Positions 1 to 8,056 of a stretch of DNA of 64,000 nucleotides are shown here, in pieces. Made by a program: the position numbers and the translations under genes. The notes beneath the pieces are model-generated. The model was given only the letters and a program-made list of their open reading frames with translations, did not search any database and was not told where the DNA came from. How positions within the stretch are numbered: position 1 is the stretch's first letter; each line of letters begins with the position of its first letter. This DNA is from Bog-473 sp963755375 (GTDB lineage Bacteria; Actinomycetota; Acidimicrobiia; Acidimicrobiales; RAAP-2): the NCBI GenBank assembly GCA_963755375.1, contig CAVWKG010000016.1:496001-560000 (forward strand), written 5' to 3'.

Positions 1-847
1 CGGCCTGGAGAAGTTGCCACTGGCTGGGGTTGAGGAGCAGTGCCAAAGTGCCGTTGCCGATCAGGTTGGTCGTCGTCTCGAGACCACCGACCAGAGTGAT
101 GATTGCGTTGGCGATCACCTCGTCTTCGGTGAGCCGGTCTCCGTTGACCTCGGCGGTCCCAGACGCGTACAGCAGCCCCTTTTGGGAATGTCGCGGTTGG
201 GTGCGGATCGCGTGTCGGAAGTAGGCCGTCATGTCGTCGACGACCCCGCACATCGTGACCGCTCGCACCGGGTTGTACTGAAAATTGCCGAGTAGTTCGG
301 CGAACGAGTGCGTCCAGCTGGTTAATTGCGGCCAGTCATGCCTTGGGAGGCCCATCATCTCTGACGAAACGATCGCCGGCAAAGGGACCGCTAAGTCGGC
401 GATGACATCCATCACCCCCTGGGCCTGCACTTTGTCGAGTAGGTCCCGGATGATGTCTTCGATGTGCTTGCGGAGCACCTCCACTCGTCGCGGACTGAAT
501 GCCTTCGCCGCGAGCGCCCGCACCCGTGTGTGCTCTGGCGGGTCCAGGTAGAGCAGCTGGCGGACCATGACGCGGGCGACGGGGGCGAGCGCTTCCAGCC
601 CGAGTGCCTCGAGCTGGTCGGGCGACGGTGTCCGGTCAGCTGAGTACTGGTGGAGGACCGTCATCACGTCGTCATAGCGCGTGACGACCCACGCATGGAG
701 GAACGGGTCCCACATCACCGGGTAACTGTCGCGGAGTTGGCGGTAGAGCGGGTACGGTTCAGCTGCGATCGCCGGGTCGAGAAGCTGGTACAGGCCGAGT
801 GGACGATTTGCCCTTTCCGACGGCCCGGATCCGGATAGGCCTGTCAT
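1..847 (-). CDS. Cytochrome P450, N-terminal part, runs off the left edge
   Basis: The reverse strand encodes about 282 residues from an ATG at 845-847 to the window edge with no stop. It has the N-terminal features of a soluble bacterial P450: an early DPxxxAxPYPLYxxLR segment, a C-helix-region motif LDPPEHTRVR, and the I-helix oxygen-activation motif GGLETTTNLI near residue 260. The ExxR and heme-cysteine regions lie beyond the edge. The start is only 3 bases after the stop of the adenylation-carrier gene upstream, so the two are almost certainly cotranscribed. P450s paired like this with an adenylation-carrier didomain (NovI with NovH, NikQ with NikP1) hydroxylate the beta carbon of the amino acid tethered to the carrier. 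That role is inferred here. Confidence 0.93.
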   Translation of the reverse strand, partial: MTGLSGSGPSERANRPLGLYQLLDPAIAAEPYPLYRQLRDSYPVMWDPFLHAWVVTRYDDVMTVLHQYSADRTPSPDQLEALGLEALAPVARVMVRQLLYLDPPEHTRVRALAAKAFSPRRVEVLRKHIEDIIRDLLDKVQAQGVMDVIADLAVPLPAIVSSEMMGLPRHDWPQLTSWTHSFAELLGNFQYNPVRAVTMCGVVDDMTAYFRHAIRTQPRHSQKGLLYASGTAEVNGDRLTEDEVIANAIITLVGGLETTTNLIGNGTLALLLNPSQWQLLQA

Positions 848-850
848 TTC

Positions 851-2779
851 CTACACGGTGGGGATTTCGGGCGCTCTCGAGCCATGCCTACCATCCTTGA
901 GATCCTGCTCGATCACGGCCGCGATGCCGGCCGCCGTCGGATTATCGAACATGGTCAGCAGATCGACCTCGATATCGAACCGGTTTTCGAGCCGAGCGAC
1001 GACCTGAGCGCCCATCAAGGAGTGACCGCCAAGTTCGAAGAAGTTGTCAGCCTTGTCGACACCGTCGAGCTCGAGCAGATCTTCGAGGATCGCAATGACG
1101 GTAGCTTCGACGGAAGTGGCTCCTTCTGGTTGAACTACAAGCGCTCGCCTGGGGGCAGGAAGCTCGCTGCAGTCGAGCTTGCCGTTCGCCGTCACGGGCA
1201 GCCTATCCATCTGGACGAAGGCCGTCGGGATCATGTACTGCGGCAGCCACGTCGCGAGGTGAGCGCGAAGCTCGCCACGATCAAGAGATGCTGTGTTCGT
1301 GGGAACCACATACGCGACAATTTGGAGGTTGCCGTGATTGCCCTCCCGGGCGATGACCGCACACCGGTTCACGGCGGGATGGGTGGTCAGCGCGGCAGCG
1401 ACCTCGTCGAGCTCGACCCGCTGTCCGCGGATTTGAACCTGGGTGTCCAGGCGGCCGAGGAAGTGCACCTCGCCTTCGAGTCCGACTCGGACGAGATCGC
1501 CAGTGCGGAAGAGCCGCGCATCGGGTTCGGCAGTGAATGGATCGGCAACAAACCCCTCGACCGTTGGCGTCGGACGATTGACGTAGCCCAGTGCGACACC
1601 AGCGCCGCCGACGAACAGCTCGCCCGCGTCGCCCGGCAGCACTGGCCGGCCGTCGGTGTCGAGCACGTAGAGCCGGGCGCCAGCAATCGCCCGACCGATG
1701 CTGGGAACGTGGCCATCCCCCACGTTGGGCGAGACGACGCCCGATGTGGACACCACGGTGGCCTCGGTGACGCCGTAGTTGTTCACCAGCGTGAACGGCG
1801 TGCTCGGTGGGGGACGTCGGTGGAGGACGTCGCCGCCAGTCAACATGTACCGAAGCGCGCCGTTGGGAGGCCAGCTTAGATCAAGCAAGGTCTCAGCCAT
1901 AGGGGTCGGGACGAACGTGACGGTGATGCCGACGTCCACCAACCAGTCGCGCAGGGCACGCGGCGCAGCTGCCACCGCCACGTCTGGAACGTGGAGGCTG
2001 GCACCGGCCGTGAGATACGGCCATACCTCCCACACCGACGCGTCGAAAGCCGGAGAGGCCAGCACGGATGCCCGGTCGCGTTCGCCAACCCCGAATGCAC
2101 TGTGATGCCACTCGACGAGACTCAGCAAGTTTCGGTGCGAGACCTCGACCCCTTTGGGCTCGCCCGTGGAGCCAGAGGTGTACATGACGTAGGCAGCGTC
2201 GTCGATGGTCGCGAGATCGTCTGGGGGCTGATCGGCGCCCCCCGTCTCCGACATGAAAGAGTCGAGGTCGATTACGGGTGCGGGAGGGTACACGAGCCGC
2301 TCTGTCGTCGACGACCCAGTGAGGAGCACTGCCACCTCGGAGTCACAGAGCATGAAGTCGAGCCGGGCGTCGGGGTAGACGGGGTCGAGTCCGACGTACG
2401 CTCCTCCCGCCTTGAGTGTCGCGAGCGCGCCGATCACGGAGACCGCCGAGCGCTGATGGCAGAGGCCAACTCGAGCGCCAGGTCGCACGCCGAGGGCACG
2501 CAAGCGATGAGCGAGCGCGTTCGCGCACGCCTCGAGTTCGGCGTAGGTCAGGGTATGCAGACCGTCTCGCACCGCGAGCTGGGTGGAACCGGACAAGGCG
2601 ACGTCGTGTACCCGACCATGCAGCGGCTGCGTGCGAGCCCAACCATGCTTCCCGGTGTTCGTCCGCCCTGCCCCCGCCGTTGTCTGCACCCCGTCCCTTA
2701 CTAACCGTAGGTCCCCACACAGCATTATCCCAGATTGGATGGCGTCCGGCAACGGGGGGTTCAAGCCAGGTGGCACCAT
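851..2779 (-). CDS. Free-standing NRPS adenylation-carrier (A-PCP) protein, predicted leucine specific
   Basis: A 642-residue protein with one adenylation domain and one carrier domain, and no condensation or thioesterase domain. Motifs in order: YTSGSTGEPKG (200-210), FDASVWE (245-251), NNYGVTEAT (333-341), FRTGDLV (424-430), GRLDTQVQIRGQRVELDE (442-459), NGK with Lys534, and carrier motif LGGHSL with Ser587 as phosphopantetheine site. Aligned by eye to GrsA, the pocket residues are D246 A247 W250 F289 L313 G315 N334 V342 V343 K534. They read DAWFLGNVVK, a known leucine code. The start is uncertain: the domain begins near residue 55 and a later ATG (residue 19) is possible. With the P450 that follows it forms a minimal cassette that could load leucine and hydroxylate it on the carrier. 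Confidence 0.93.
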   Translation of the reverse strand: MVPPGLNPPLPDAIQSGIMLCGDLRLVRDGVQTTAGAGRTNTGKHGWARTQPLHGRVHDVALSGSTQLAVRDGLHTLTYAELEACANALAHRLRALGVRPGARVGLCHQRSAVSVIGALATLKAGGAYVGLDPVYPDARLDFMLCDSEVAVLLTGSSTTERLVYPPAPVIDLDSFMSETGGADQPPDDLATIDDAAYVMYTSGSTGEPKGVEVSHRNLLSLVEWHHSAFGVGERDRASVLASPAFDASVWEVWPYLTAGASLHVPDVAVAAAPRALRDWLVDVGITVTFVPTPMAETLLDLSWPPNGALRYMLTGGDVLHRRPPPSTPFTLVNNYGVTEATVVSTSGVVSPNVGDGHVPSIGRAIAGARLYVLDTDGRPVLPGDAGELFVGGAGVALGYVNRPTPTVEGFVADPFTAEPDARLFRTGDLVRVGLEGEVHFLGRLDTQVQIRGQRVELDEVAAALTTHPAVNRCAVIAREGNHGNLQIVAYVVPTNTASLDRGELRAHLATWLPQYMIPTAFVQMDRLPVTANGKLDCSELPAPRRALVVQPEGATSVEATVIAILEDLLELDGVDKADNFFELGGHSLMGAQVVARLENRFDIEVDLLTMFDNPTAAGIAAVIEQDLKDGRHGSRAPEIPTV

Positions 2780-2875
2780 GCTCGCTCAGAGCGGAGCGTG
2801 TGTGCCGAAAGACTCATCTGGACGATCAGCCAGACTTTTGTCGATGAGTATTGATGAGGGGGACGAAGCGCGCTC

Positions 2876-2991
2876 GTCTTCCGCTGCCTGGGCTTGGTCC
2901 GTCTAGTTCAGCTGCTTATCCGGCGTGACCAGAACAAGTGGCCATCCGGGTCATCATGCTCCGCCATGAGGTCTCCGTGCTTCGTCGCCAG
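2876..2991 (+). mobile_element. Degraded transposase N-terminal fragment
   Basis: Two short overlapping frames resemble the start of integrase-type transposases: LGLVRLVQLLIRRDQNK, then after a frame change VAIRVIMLRHEVSVLRRQ. The LRHEVAVLRRQ-type motif is characteristic of these IS transposases. The catalytic DDE domain and terminal inverted repeats were not found, and the sequence loses any resemblance after about 2991. This is a relic, not a working element. Confidence 0.5.
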
Positions 2992-3727
2992 TCGTTTAGC
3001 GGGCAGCGGATCAAGGCGCTTTTCGACCGTGGGAGGAAGTCCACGGCCGGACCGTTGACCCGTGAAAGCTCGCGTACACCGGATTGGCAAAGCAATTCCC
3101 GAGAGTTGCCCAGTCGTGGCGATCAACGCTCGTCGCGTTCGGAGCCGCCATGTCGACGAGGCCCGACCGAAGCTCAGCCAGGTTCGAATAGGGGCTTCTA
3201 CGGCCCACCAGTTCAGATAGGGTTTTTGAACCTCGGACCCGGCGAAATCCTCGCCCAATGAGTAGCGATACGTACGCTGTAGTGGGCGGGGTTCACTGAG
3301 TATCGGTCCACCTATCGCCGACAACGGTGCCCACCACCGGCAGCTTGGGTGCCACCGTTCTCAAGCAGGCACTCCCGGGCGTCCTCCACGGGCAAAGCAA
3401 CCCCCGACCGGCCTAGGCACCACCGTCGGTCGCAGGCACCCGCAAGCTGGATCTGTTCGACGCCAGTGTGGCTCAGTCACACCGGAATCCAATCGGGCGT
3501 ATCCGTCTTCGGTATCGCTCTCGTTCAAGTCTCGCTCCGCTCTTTCAACGCGGTCAACACAGTCTTTGCCTGGGCAATCACGAGCGCGGGATTGTCCGTT
3601 TGGATGAACTGTCCATCGGAGTCGTGATCTGCTTGTCACCGAGGCTGCGGGTCGGCAGACTTTGGGCACTCTTCGGAGCCTGCTGATACCGTGTCCGGTG
3701 CTACGGCGGACGAACAAGGAGAGCCCA
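2992..3727. other. Gene-poor stretch, probably decayed coding DNA
   Basis: No convincing gene. Open frames on both strands lack ribosome sites and recognisable motifs. On the reverse strand near 3520-3620 a short frame reads TDNPALVIAQAKTVLTAL and ends in a stop. It could be the tail of a lost gene, since the frame is closed a little upstream. The transposase relic next to it fits a decayed accessory region. Confidence 0.4.
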
Positions 3728-4072
3728 ATGGCAGTGTTCAATGGCGCGTTCCCGATCCTTACCGGTAAAGAACAAGGAGGTAGGGACTTCGCGGCCGCGT
3801 GCACGGGGGAGCGTCGGAAGGAGTTCGACGCGCAGGCGGCCAGGTCGGGACTTACCCGGGAGACTTGGGCCCTCCAGGAGACCCCGATGGGGAGCTTCAT
3901 GTTGGTGTGGTTCGAGGCTCCCGACATCGAAAAGACGTTCACGGAACTCGCGACCTCCAGCGACGAGTTCACCATCTGGTTTCGTGGCCAAGTCAAGGAT
4001 CTGACTGGCGTCGACCTGGGCGCTCCACCTGAAAGCCCGCCCCCCGACGTGCTGGTCGACTGGACCTCCTGA
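3728..4072 (+). CDS. Small conserved protein, DUF6176-like
   Basis: A 114-residue soluble protein. The ATG at 3728 is chosen because AAGGAG lies at 3717-3722; the open frame extends further upstream but without a ribosome site. The layout (a GK residue pair near the N terminus, REEF/RKEF-type basic stretch, LTRETWALQETP, then LVWFEAPD, and a C-terminal WFRGQVKDLTGVDL) resembles a family of small ferredoxin-fold proteins that I recall as DUF6176. The function of that family is unknown. No signal peptide or membrane segment. It stands alone between two gene-poor stretches. The family name comes from memory of the pattern. Confidence 0.7.
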   Translation: MAVFNGAFPILTGKEQGGRDFAAACTGERRKEFDAQAARSGLTRETWALQETPMGSFMLVWFEAPDIEKTFTELATSSDEFTIWFRGQVKDLTGVDLGAPPESPPPDVLVDWTS

Positions 4073-4379
4073 AGAGCGACCCCCCTTGTAGGGACGTCAC
4101 CAGCAGCGAGGGGTTCTCCGGTGCAGGAGGTCCTTCGCCATACGTCCCTCCGGCTGGGACATGTGATCACCAGAGAGTCAGGCAAGCGCGGCCCCTGACG
4201 CGGCAACCATCCGCTCCCGAAAAAGCGCCGTTTCTTAGAGCGACCTGAGAGCGGGTTCCGACCGCCAAGGGCCCGACCATGGCGGCGGGTCGGATCCACC
4301 GCGTGACGAACTACTGGGTGGCACGCGAAACAACAACGGACCCTCAACCCGAGAGCACCGACTGCCGATGGAGACAAAA

Positions 4380-4411
4380 CGACCCCGGTCCGATATCGCG
4401 GGCCGGGGTCG
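4380..4411. repeat. 12-bp-stem hairpin
   Basis: Arms 4380-4391 and 4400-4411 pair over 12 positions with one G-T wobble and an 8-base loop. There is no T run after it, so it is not a classical terminator, although a stem this strong could stop transcription from the gene ending at 4072. Its left arm continues an AAACGACC sequence that recurs in the neighbouring repeats. Confidence 0.55.
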
Positions 4412-4431
4412 TCTCGCTGGCTGTGCACGCT

Positions 4432-4501
4432 CCAGGGAAAAGGCGGTAACCCTGGCGTGCCAGTCCAGTGGGCACCTTGCAGGGCCTTGGCGAAACCCTG
4501 C
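4432..4501. repeat. Two tandem small hairpins, each followed by CGTGCC
   Basis: CCAGGG (4432-4437) pairs with CCCTGG (4450-4455), and GCAGGG (4479-4484) pairs with CCCTGC (4496-4501). Both stems are perfect 6-mers. Both loops contain GGCG and end in AA, and both right arms lead into CGTGCC. The two units are about 47 bases apart, so this looks like a duplicated structural element. No coding role is apparent. Confidence 0.55.
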
Positions 4502-4524
4502 GTGCCGACCATCAAGTCTGGCAG

Positions 4525-4688
4525 ACGCGAAACGGCCGCGCCAGGGGGGTCGAGAGGCTCAGCCGCGAAGCGACCACCTACGAAGGGATGGTGGCCACAA
4601 CGCCCCTGGGACGGCCGCCGCTAGCATCGCCCGCCAGACGCCTCTCTACCCACAACGCCTGACGCGAAACGACCCCGCCGAAGCGGGG
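4525..4688. repeat. GCGAARCGRCC hairpin repeats, left cluster
   Basis: Three copies of a GCGAA(A/G)CG(A/G)CC core lie here. One is near 4525-4536. One is at 4565-4575, followed by a CCACC/GGTGG stem (4574-4578 with 4590-4594). One is at 4664-4674, followed by a perfect CCCCGC-CGAA-GCGGGG hairpin (4673-4688). The same core recurs at 5977-6050. The last hairpin is terminator-like but lacks a T tract. Confidence 0.55.
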
Positions 4689-5345
4689 CTGCTCCTGAAT
4701 CTGTGGAGAGGGTGATTCAGATGACCAGGTCGAGGAGCGCCCGGATCTAGGCACAGTGTTCCCGAACCCGCAGGGTCCTGAAGTTCGCAGAACCGCTCGC
4801 CAACGGCCGAACCGCAGCATCAACCCGCGGCGTCCCTCTCCCGCTGCCAACGACCGCCTCGATTTCATCGAGAGCGACGCCGTCGTCGTATCCGGCTTGA
4901 GTGACGACAGTGCCGTCCACACGAACGTCGCGTTGAAGTCCGGTGTCCTCTTCCGCTTGGCGGGGCGTCAAGTCACATGCACCGTAGGACCCAGGGATTG
5001 GGCGCTGGGCCCGTCCGGCGCGGCAACGCCTATAACTGGTCGGTGTCCGCGAATGTGGGCAACGCCAAGGTGGGTCGGTCTGATGTCAGCTTCACCGCGG
5101 GACCGCCGCCGGGCTGACTGGCAGGAGACATTTGGCGCGGGTTGCCGGGGGTCGCGTCTCGCCCTTAACAATTCCTTTGCCTGCGGTATGAATCTTCCGG
5201 TCCGTGCTCACCCTTCACGCATGCCAACAGACGGGGGAGTTTGTCGGCAAACGGCAGGCGCTGGGCTCGCGCTCGCGGGGTTCCTCTACTGGCCCCGCAA
5301 GCCGTGCTCGCCGTCCCGTGCGCTCTGGCCGTCACGGTGCGAGCA
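4689..5345. other. Intergenic, no gene recognised
   Basis: Open frames exist on both strands, but none has a ribosome site, a recognisable motif or a typical actinobacterial composition. I see no RNA gene or clear promoter. It separates the left hairpin cluster from a hypothetical gene on the reverse strand. Confidence 0.4.
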
Positions 5346-5759
5346 CTATTCCGGAGGGAACTTGTGACTCTCCACGTAGTCGAACATTCGATCGGTGATC
5401 TCACCGGCAACAGCGAGGAGTGCCTGAGCTGTTTCGGTCGTGAGCACGGTCACTTCCGGAAACGCCTCCCGTACAACGAGCTCCGCGGCCGACCTGTCGC
5501 CGAGTGGGCGAAAATATCGGGATAGACCGCCGAGTACGTAGCAGTCCAGAGCACCGCTGACGGCGAGCTCTTTGATTGCAGGCATAAACTTCTTTGTGGC
5601 GCTGTCTCGGTCGGCCTGTAGCAAGTTACTGCTCTCCAGGTGCTCCCGGATCCAGCCCTCAATTACCGCTTCGGCGTTGGCGGCCGACACGATGTCCGGT
5701 ATCCCAAAAGAACGTGTTAGAACGACGTACCAGTCCGTGATGGCAGTTTCTTCCAGCAC
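5346..5759 (-). CDS. Hypothetical protein, 137 residues
   Basis: Starts with GTG at 5757-5759 and ends with TAG. The residue composition is that of a normal soluble, mainly helical protein, with acidic and hydrophobic residues well mixed (for example NAEAVIEGWIREHLESSNLL and ETAQALLAVAGEITDRMFDYV). That supports a real gene, although no clear ribosome site precedes the GTG. No signal peptide, membrane segment or family motif was recognised. It uses more A/T-ending codons than the genes after 8 kb, in keeping with an acquired region. It is flanked on both sides by hairpin repeats of the same type. Confidence 0.55.
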   Translation of the reverse strand: MLEETAITDWYVVLTRSFGIPDIVSAANAEAVIEGWIREHLESSNLLQADRDSATKKFMPAIKELAVSGALDCYVLGGLSRYFRPLGDRSAAELVVREAFPEVTVLTTETAQALLAVAGEITDRMFDYVESHKFPPE

Positions 5760-5873
5760 GTGGCCGAGGCTAGTCCGACCTGCGCGTCAAATGGCCCCGA
5801 ACTCCCGCAGCCCCGTCAGCCCGTCCAGATGGTCAGGTCAGGCCCATGCTCGGCCACCGGGAGGCGCTCGTTG

Positions 5874-6050
5874 ATGACAACAGCCCCGCGCTTGAAGCGA
5901 CGGGGCGGTCGTCGTTGGCACCATCCTCCCGATCCGGGTTGGGTGCCCAGGAGCCGTACTACCCAGCGTTCCCGAAGTGAAACGACGGGGAGCAGGACGT
6001 CTCCGTCTGTTCGTGCCAACGATGCGAAGCGACCACCGGAAGGAGGTGGT
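5874..6050. repeat. GCGAARCGACC hairpin repeats, right cluster
   Basis: Three more copies of the repeat seen at 4376-4688. The first has a GCCCCG/CGGGGC stem near 5883-5906 with a GAAGCGACGG core inside. The second is GTGAAACGACGGGG at 5977-5990, which can pair with a CTCCGTC a little downstream. The third is GCGAAGCGACCACC at 6024-6037, with a perfect ACCACC/GGTGGT stem (6032-6037 with 6045-6050). The third copy and the copy at 4565 share the core and the following stem and then both run into a GGCC/CGCCCCT tail, so they are true relatives. Confidence 0.55.
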
Positions 6051-6203
6051 GATGGCCGTGGCGCCCCTCGACATCGGGCGCGGGTGGCCAGCCCGGACGC
6101 GGAGCGCGACTCCCCGAGTATGCCGACTGGTCACGGCTACCACAATCACTCGATCGGGTGATTGTAAGCGCGACGCAGCTCCCCCGAAGGCGAACGCCCC
6201 TGG

Positions 6204-6425
6204 TTATTTGCCTTGTTGTATCAATAGCTTAATCGCTGCTTGGAGATACGCATAATAGTTGTTGAGCTGCCCGACTTGAGTCTGTAGTCCGTTTATTTGG
6301 TTTCGTTGATGATTGATCTCATATCCAGCCACCGCAAAGCCGACGACGAGGACGATCGAAAGGATTGCAACCACATACCACACTGAACGACGTGCGTATG
6401 GGGCGCGCCGGCTCTGGGGACTCAT
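6204..6425 (-). CDS. Small single-pass membrane protein with coiled-coil tail
   Basis: A 73-residue protein. The ATG at 6423-6425 is preferred over longer frames because AAGGAAGGTGAG sits just upstream on the coding strand. A basic N terminus (SRRAPYARR) is followed by a strongly hydrophobic segment at about residues 16-34 (WYVVAILSIVLVVGFAVAG). Next comes a Gln/Asn-rich heptad-like stretch (INHQRNQINGLQTQVGQLNN) that should form a short coiled coil, and an amphipathic end. By the positive-inside rule the tail would be outside the cell. Function unknown; small proteins of this shape often sit in membrane complexes. Confidence 0.65.
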   Translation of the reverse strand: MSPQSRRAPYARRSVWYVVAILSIVLVVGFAVAGYEINHQRNQINGLQTQVGQLNNYYAYLQAAIKLLIQQGK

Positions 6426-7035
6426 CTCACCTTCCTTATATTTTTTGCTCAAGCAGGTGGACGGTGGCTCAAGCAGGTGCAGAGTAACGCGATTGCGCGC
6501 CGGGTGGCGCAGCGCCAGCTCACTAAAGGCAAACGCGATGCCAGGGCGAGACGTCACGGCCCGCGCCCGAAGCGTGACCTCCGGTGTCAACGGGGTGAGC
6601 GACTTGATTGCCGACATAACCTGGTGTAGAGGCGGGTGTCACGTGCCAGTCGGTGTCCGCGGTAACCCGAAACTGACGCATGCCGTAGGCGCTCACTCAC
6701 CCGACGGGGGTGGAACGGCACAACGCCTCGACGAGGTTGCGGGCGCCCCAGCGGTGGGAGCGTTGGAAAGGCTCGAGCGATGGCGAGGGGCGGTGACGCT
6801 CCTAGGGAACACCGCCCCTCGGTCTCGGATAGTGCCACCCCGGCCCGACGCGGAAAAGAGCCGATCGGACTGAACTCCGCACAACGGACGGACAACAGAT
6901 GGACCTCAGAATCCGGTGAGGCGGCAGCGGGGGTTGCAGCAGCGGTCGGCGTCGCAGAGCCCCAGCCCAGCGGGTAAGCCTCCCCTTTGGTTCCTGGACA
7001 TTCATCACGATGCTGATGCCGCGTGCGTCGATGCC
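6426..7035. other. Intergenic, no gene recognised
   Basis: About 600 bases between two reverse-strand genes. Long frames here are antisense or out-of-frame continuations without ribosome sites or motifs. The leader of the small membrane-protein gene lies at its left end. Nothing else could be supported. Confidence 0.4.
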
Positions 7036-7941
7036 TCAGCCCCGACGTATGGCGTCCAATCGGGCGACCACGAGCTTGCCGATGAGGGTGTAGCCCCTCG
7101 TCGTGGCGTGAATGTTCCCCTGCGCGCAGAACCACGTCAGAGCGCAGACGCTGGCAACGGCCGCTGGGATGGTGCCGTAGGGGCGGTACCGGACGGTCCG
7201 GGTGAGCGGAACGTACGCGCCGGTTGCCTTCGTCACGTCCACGAGACTCCCGTTGGCCGGCGCGTAGGCCTTCGTGAGCGCCGGGTTGATCAGGGACTTG
7301 AACGCCACTACCGAGAGCTTGGCCAGCGAGATCGCTGCCGCGGGCGCGGGTTGTTTGGGGTACACATAGGTCCCGAGAATGACGTCGGGGTAGGTCAACC
7401 CGATGAGCGGGACGCGCGGCCCGGCCGCCGCCCGCAGAGAAGCAGCCAAGCTCGTGACATTCTTCGTGATGCCGGCCACGGCGGTTGACACGCAGCTGAT
7501 CGGATTGGCCTGTGTCGCGCACGCGGTGACGTCGTTGCCCCCGATCGATACCGTGATCAATCCGATGTGCCCTCGGTGGGCCGTCAGGAAAGCTTCGGCA
7601 GCCGCTTCTTGGGTCATCGTGGGGTACAGAACGGCGCCGGCAGTGTGCGGCAGTACGTCGGGGCACCCGATCGAAGACACCAAGGAGGTGGTCGTCGCCC
7701 CACCGCAGCCGAAGTTGACCAGTTTCAGACGCGCTGCGTTCGCGACGACTGCGGTGTAACCCGGCGTCGCTCCAAGTCCCGGTTGGTAGCCGACCGAGTA
7801 CGAATCTCCCAGCGAGACGTAGTAGGTCGGAGACGTCGTCGCGGCGTCCGCTGCGCACGGCCTCGAAAGGATCCCTGCCCCGACACAGCCGATCACCACC
7901 AACGCGCACACGGCGTTCAAGACGTATCTATTGTGATACAC
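7036..7941 (-). CDS. Secreted SGNH/GDSL-family hydrolase
   Basis: 301 residues starting with GTG, with GGGAG suitably placed upstream. An N-terminal signal sequence (hydrophobic core VCALVVIGCVGAGIL, cleavage near ADAA) predicts export. SGNH blocks: YVSLGDSYSVG with the nucleophile serine (block I), NFGCGGATT (block II), ITVSIGGNDV (block III), and GNIHATTRGY with the presumed catalytic histidine (block V). The Asp usually found three residues before that His is a Gly here, so the enzyme may work with a Ser-His dyad, as some actinobacterial esterases do. Several Cys in the mature protein could form disulfides. Likely an extracellular esterase or lipase; the substrate is unknown. Confidence 0.9.
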   Translation of the reverse strand: MYHNRYVLNAVCALVVIGCVGAGILSRPCAADAATTSPTYYVSLGDSYSVGYQPGLGATPGYTAVVANAARLKLVNFGCGGATTTSLVSSIGCPDVLPHTAGAVLYPTMTQEAAAEAFLTAHRGHIGLITVSIGGNDVTACATQANPISCVSTAVAGITKNVTSLAASLRAAAGPRVPLIGLTYPDVILGTYVYPKQPAPAAAISLAKLSVVAFKSLINPALTKAYAPANGSLVDVTKATGAYVPLTRTVRYRPYGTIPAAVASVCALTWFCAQGNIHATTRGYTLIGKLVVARLDAIRRG

Positions 7942-8056
7942 CGATTACTCCCTCGTCGCCTCCGATTCCCATCTTCCCATGACGGAGGGCGATGAGGGCC
8001 GTCATCAGGATTCGAGCGCGGCCGCGGCGGCAGAGTGAGCACGCCGGGCCGGGCGG

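Noticed and set aside
4380..4411. Rho-independent terminator
   Set aside because: The stem is strong but no T run follows on either strand, so I list it only as a hairpin.
3361..4515. Long reverse-strand open frame of 384 codons
   Set aside because: Its sequence is Arg/Pro-rich with no domain, it lies antisense to a better-supported small gene with a clear ribosome site, and it spans hairpin repeats.
4640..4670. ACAACGCC sequences that resemble integron attC half-sites
   Set aside because: No matching GTTRRRY partner at a suitable distance, no integrase gene, and no cassette genes between the copies.
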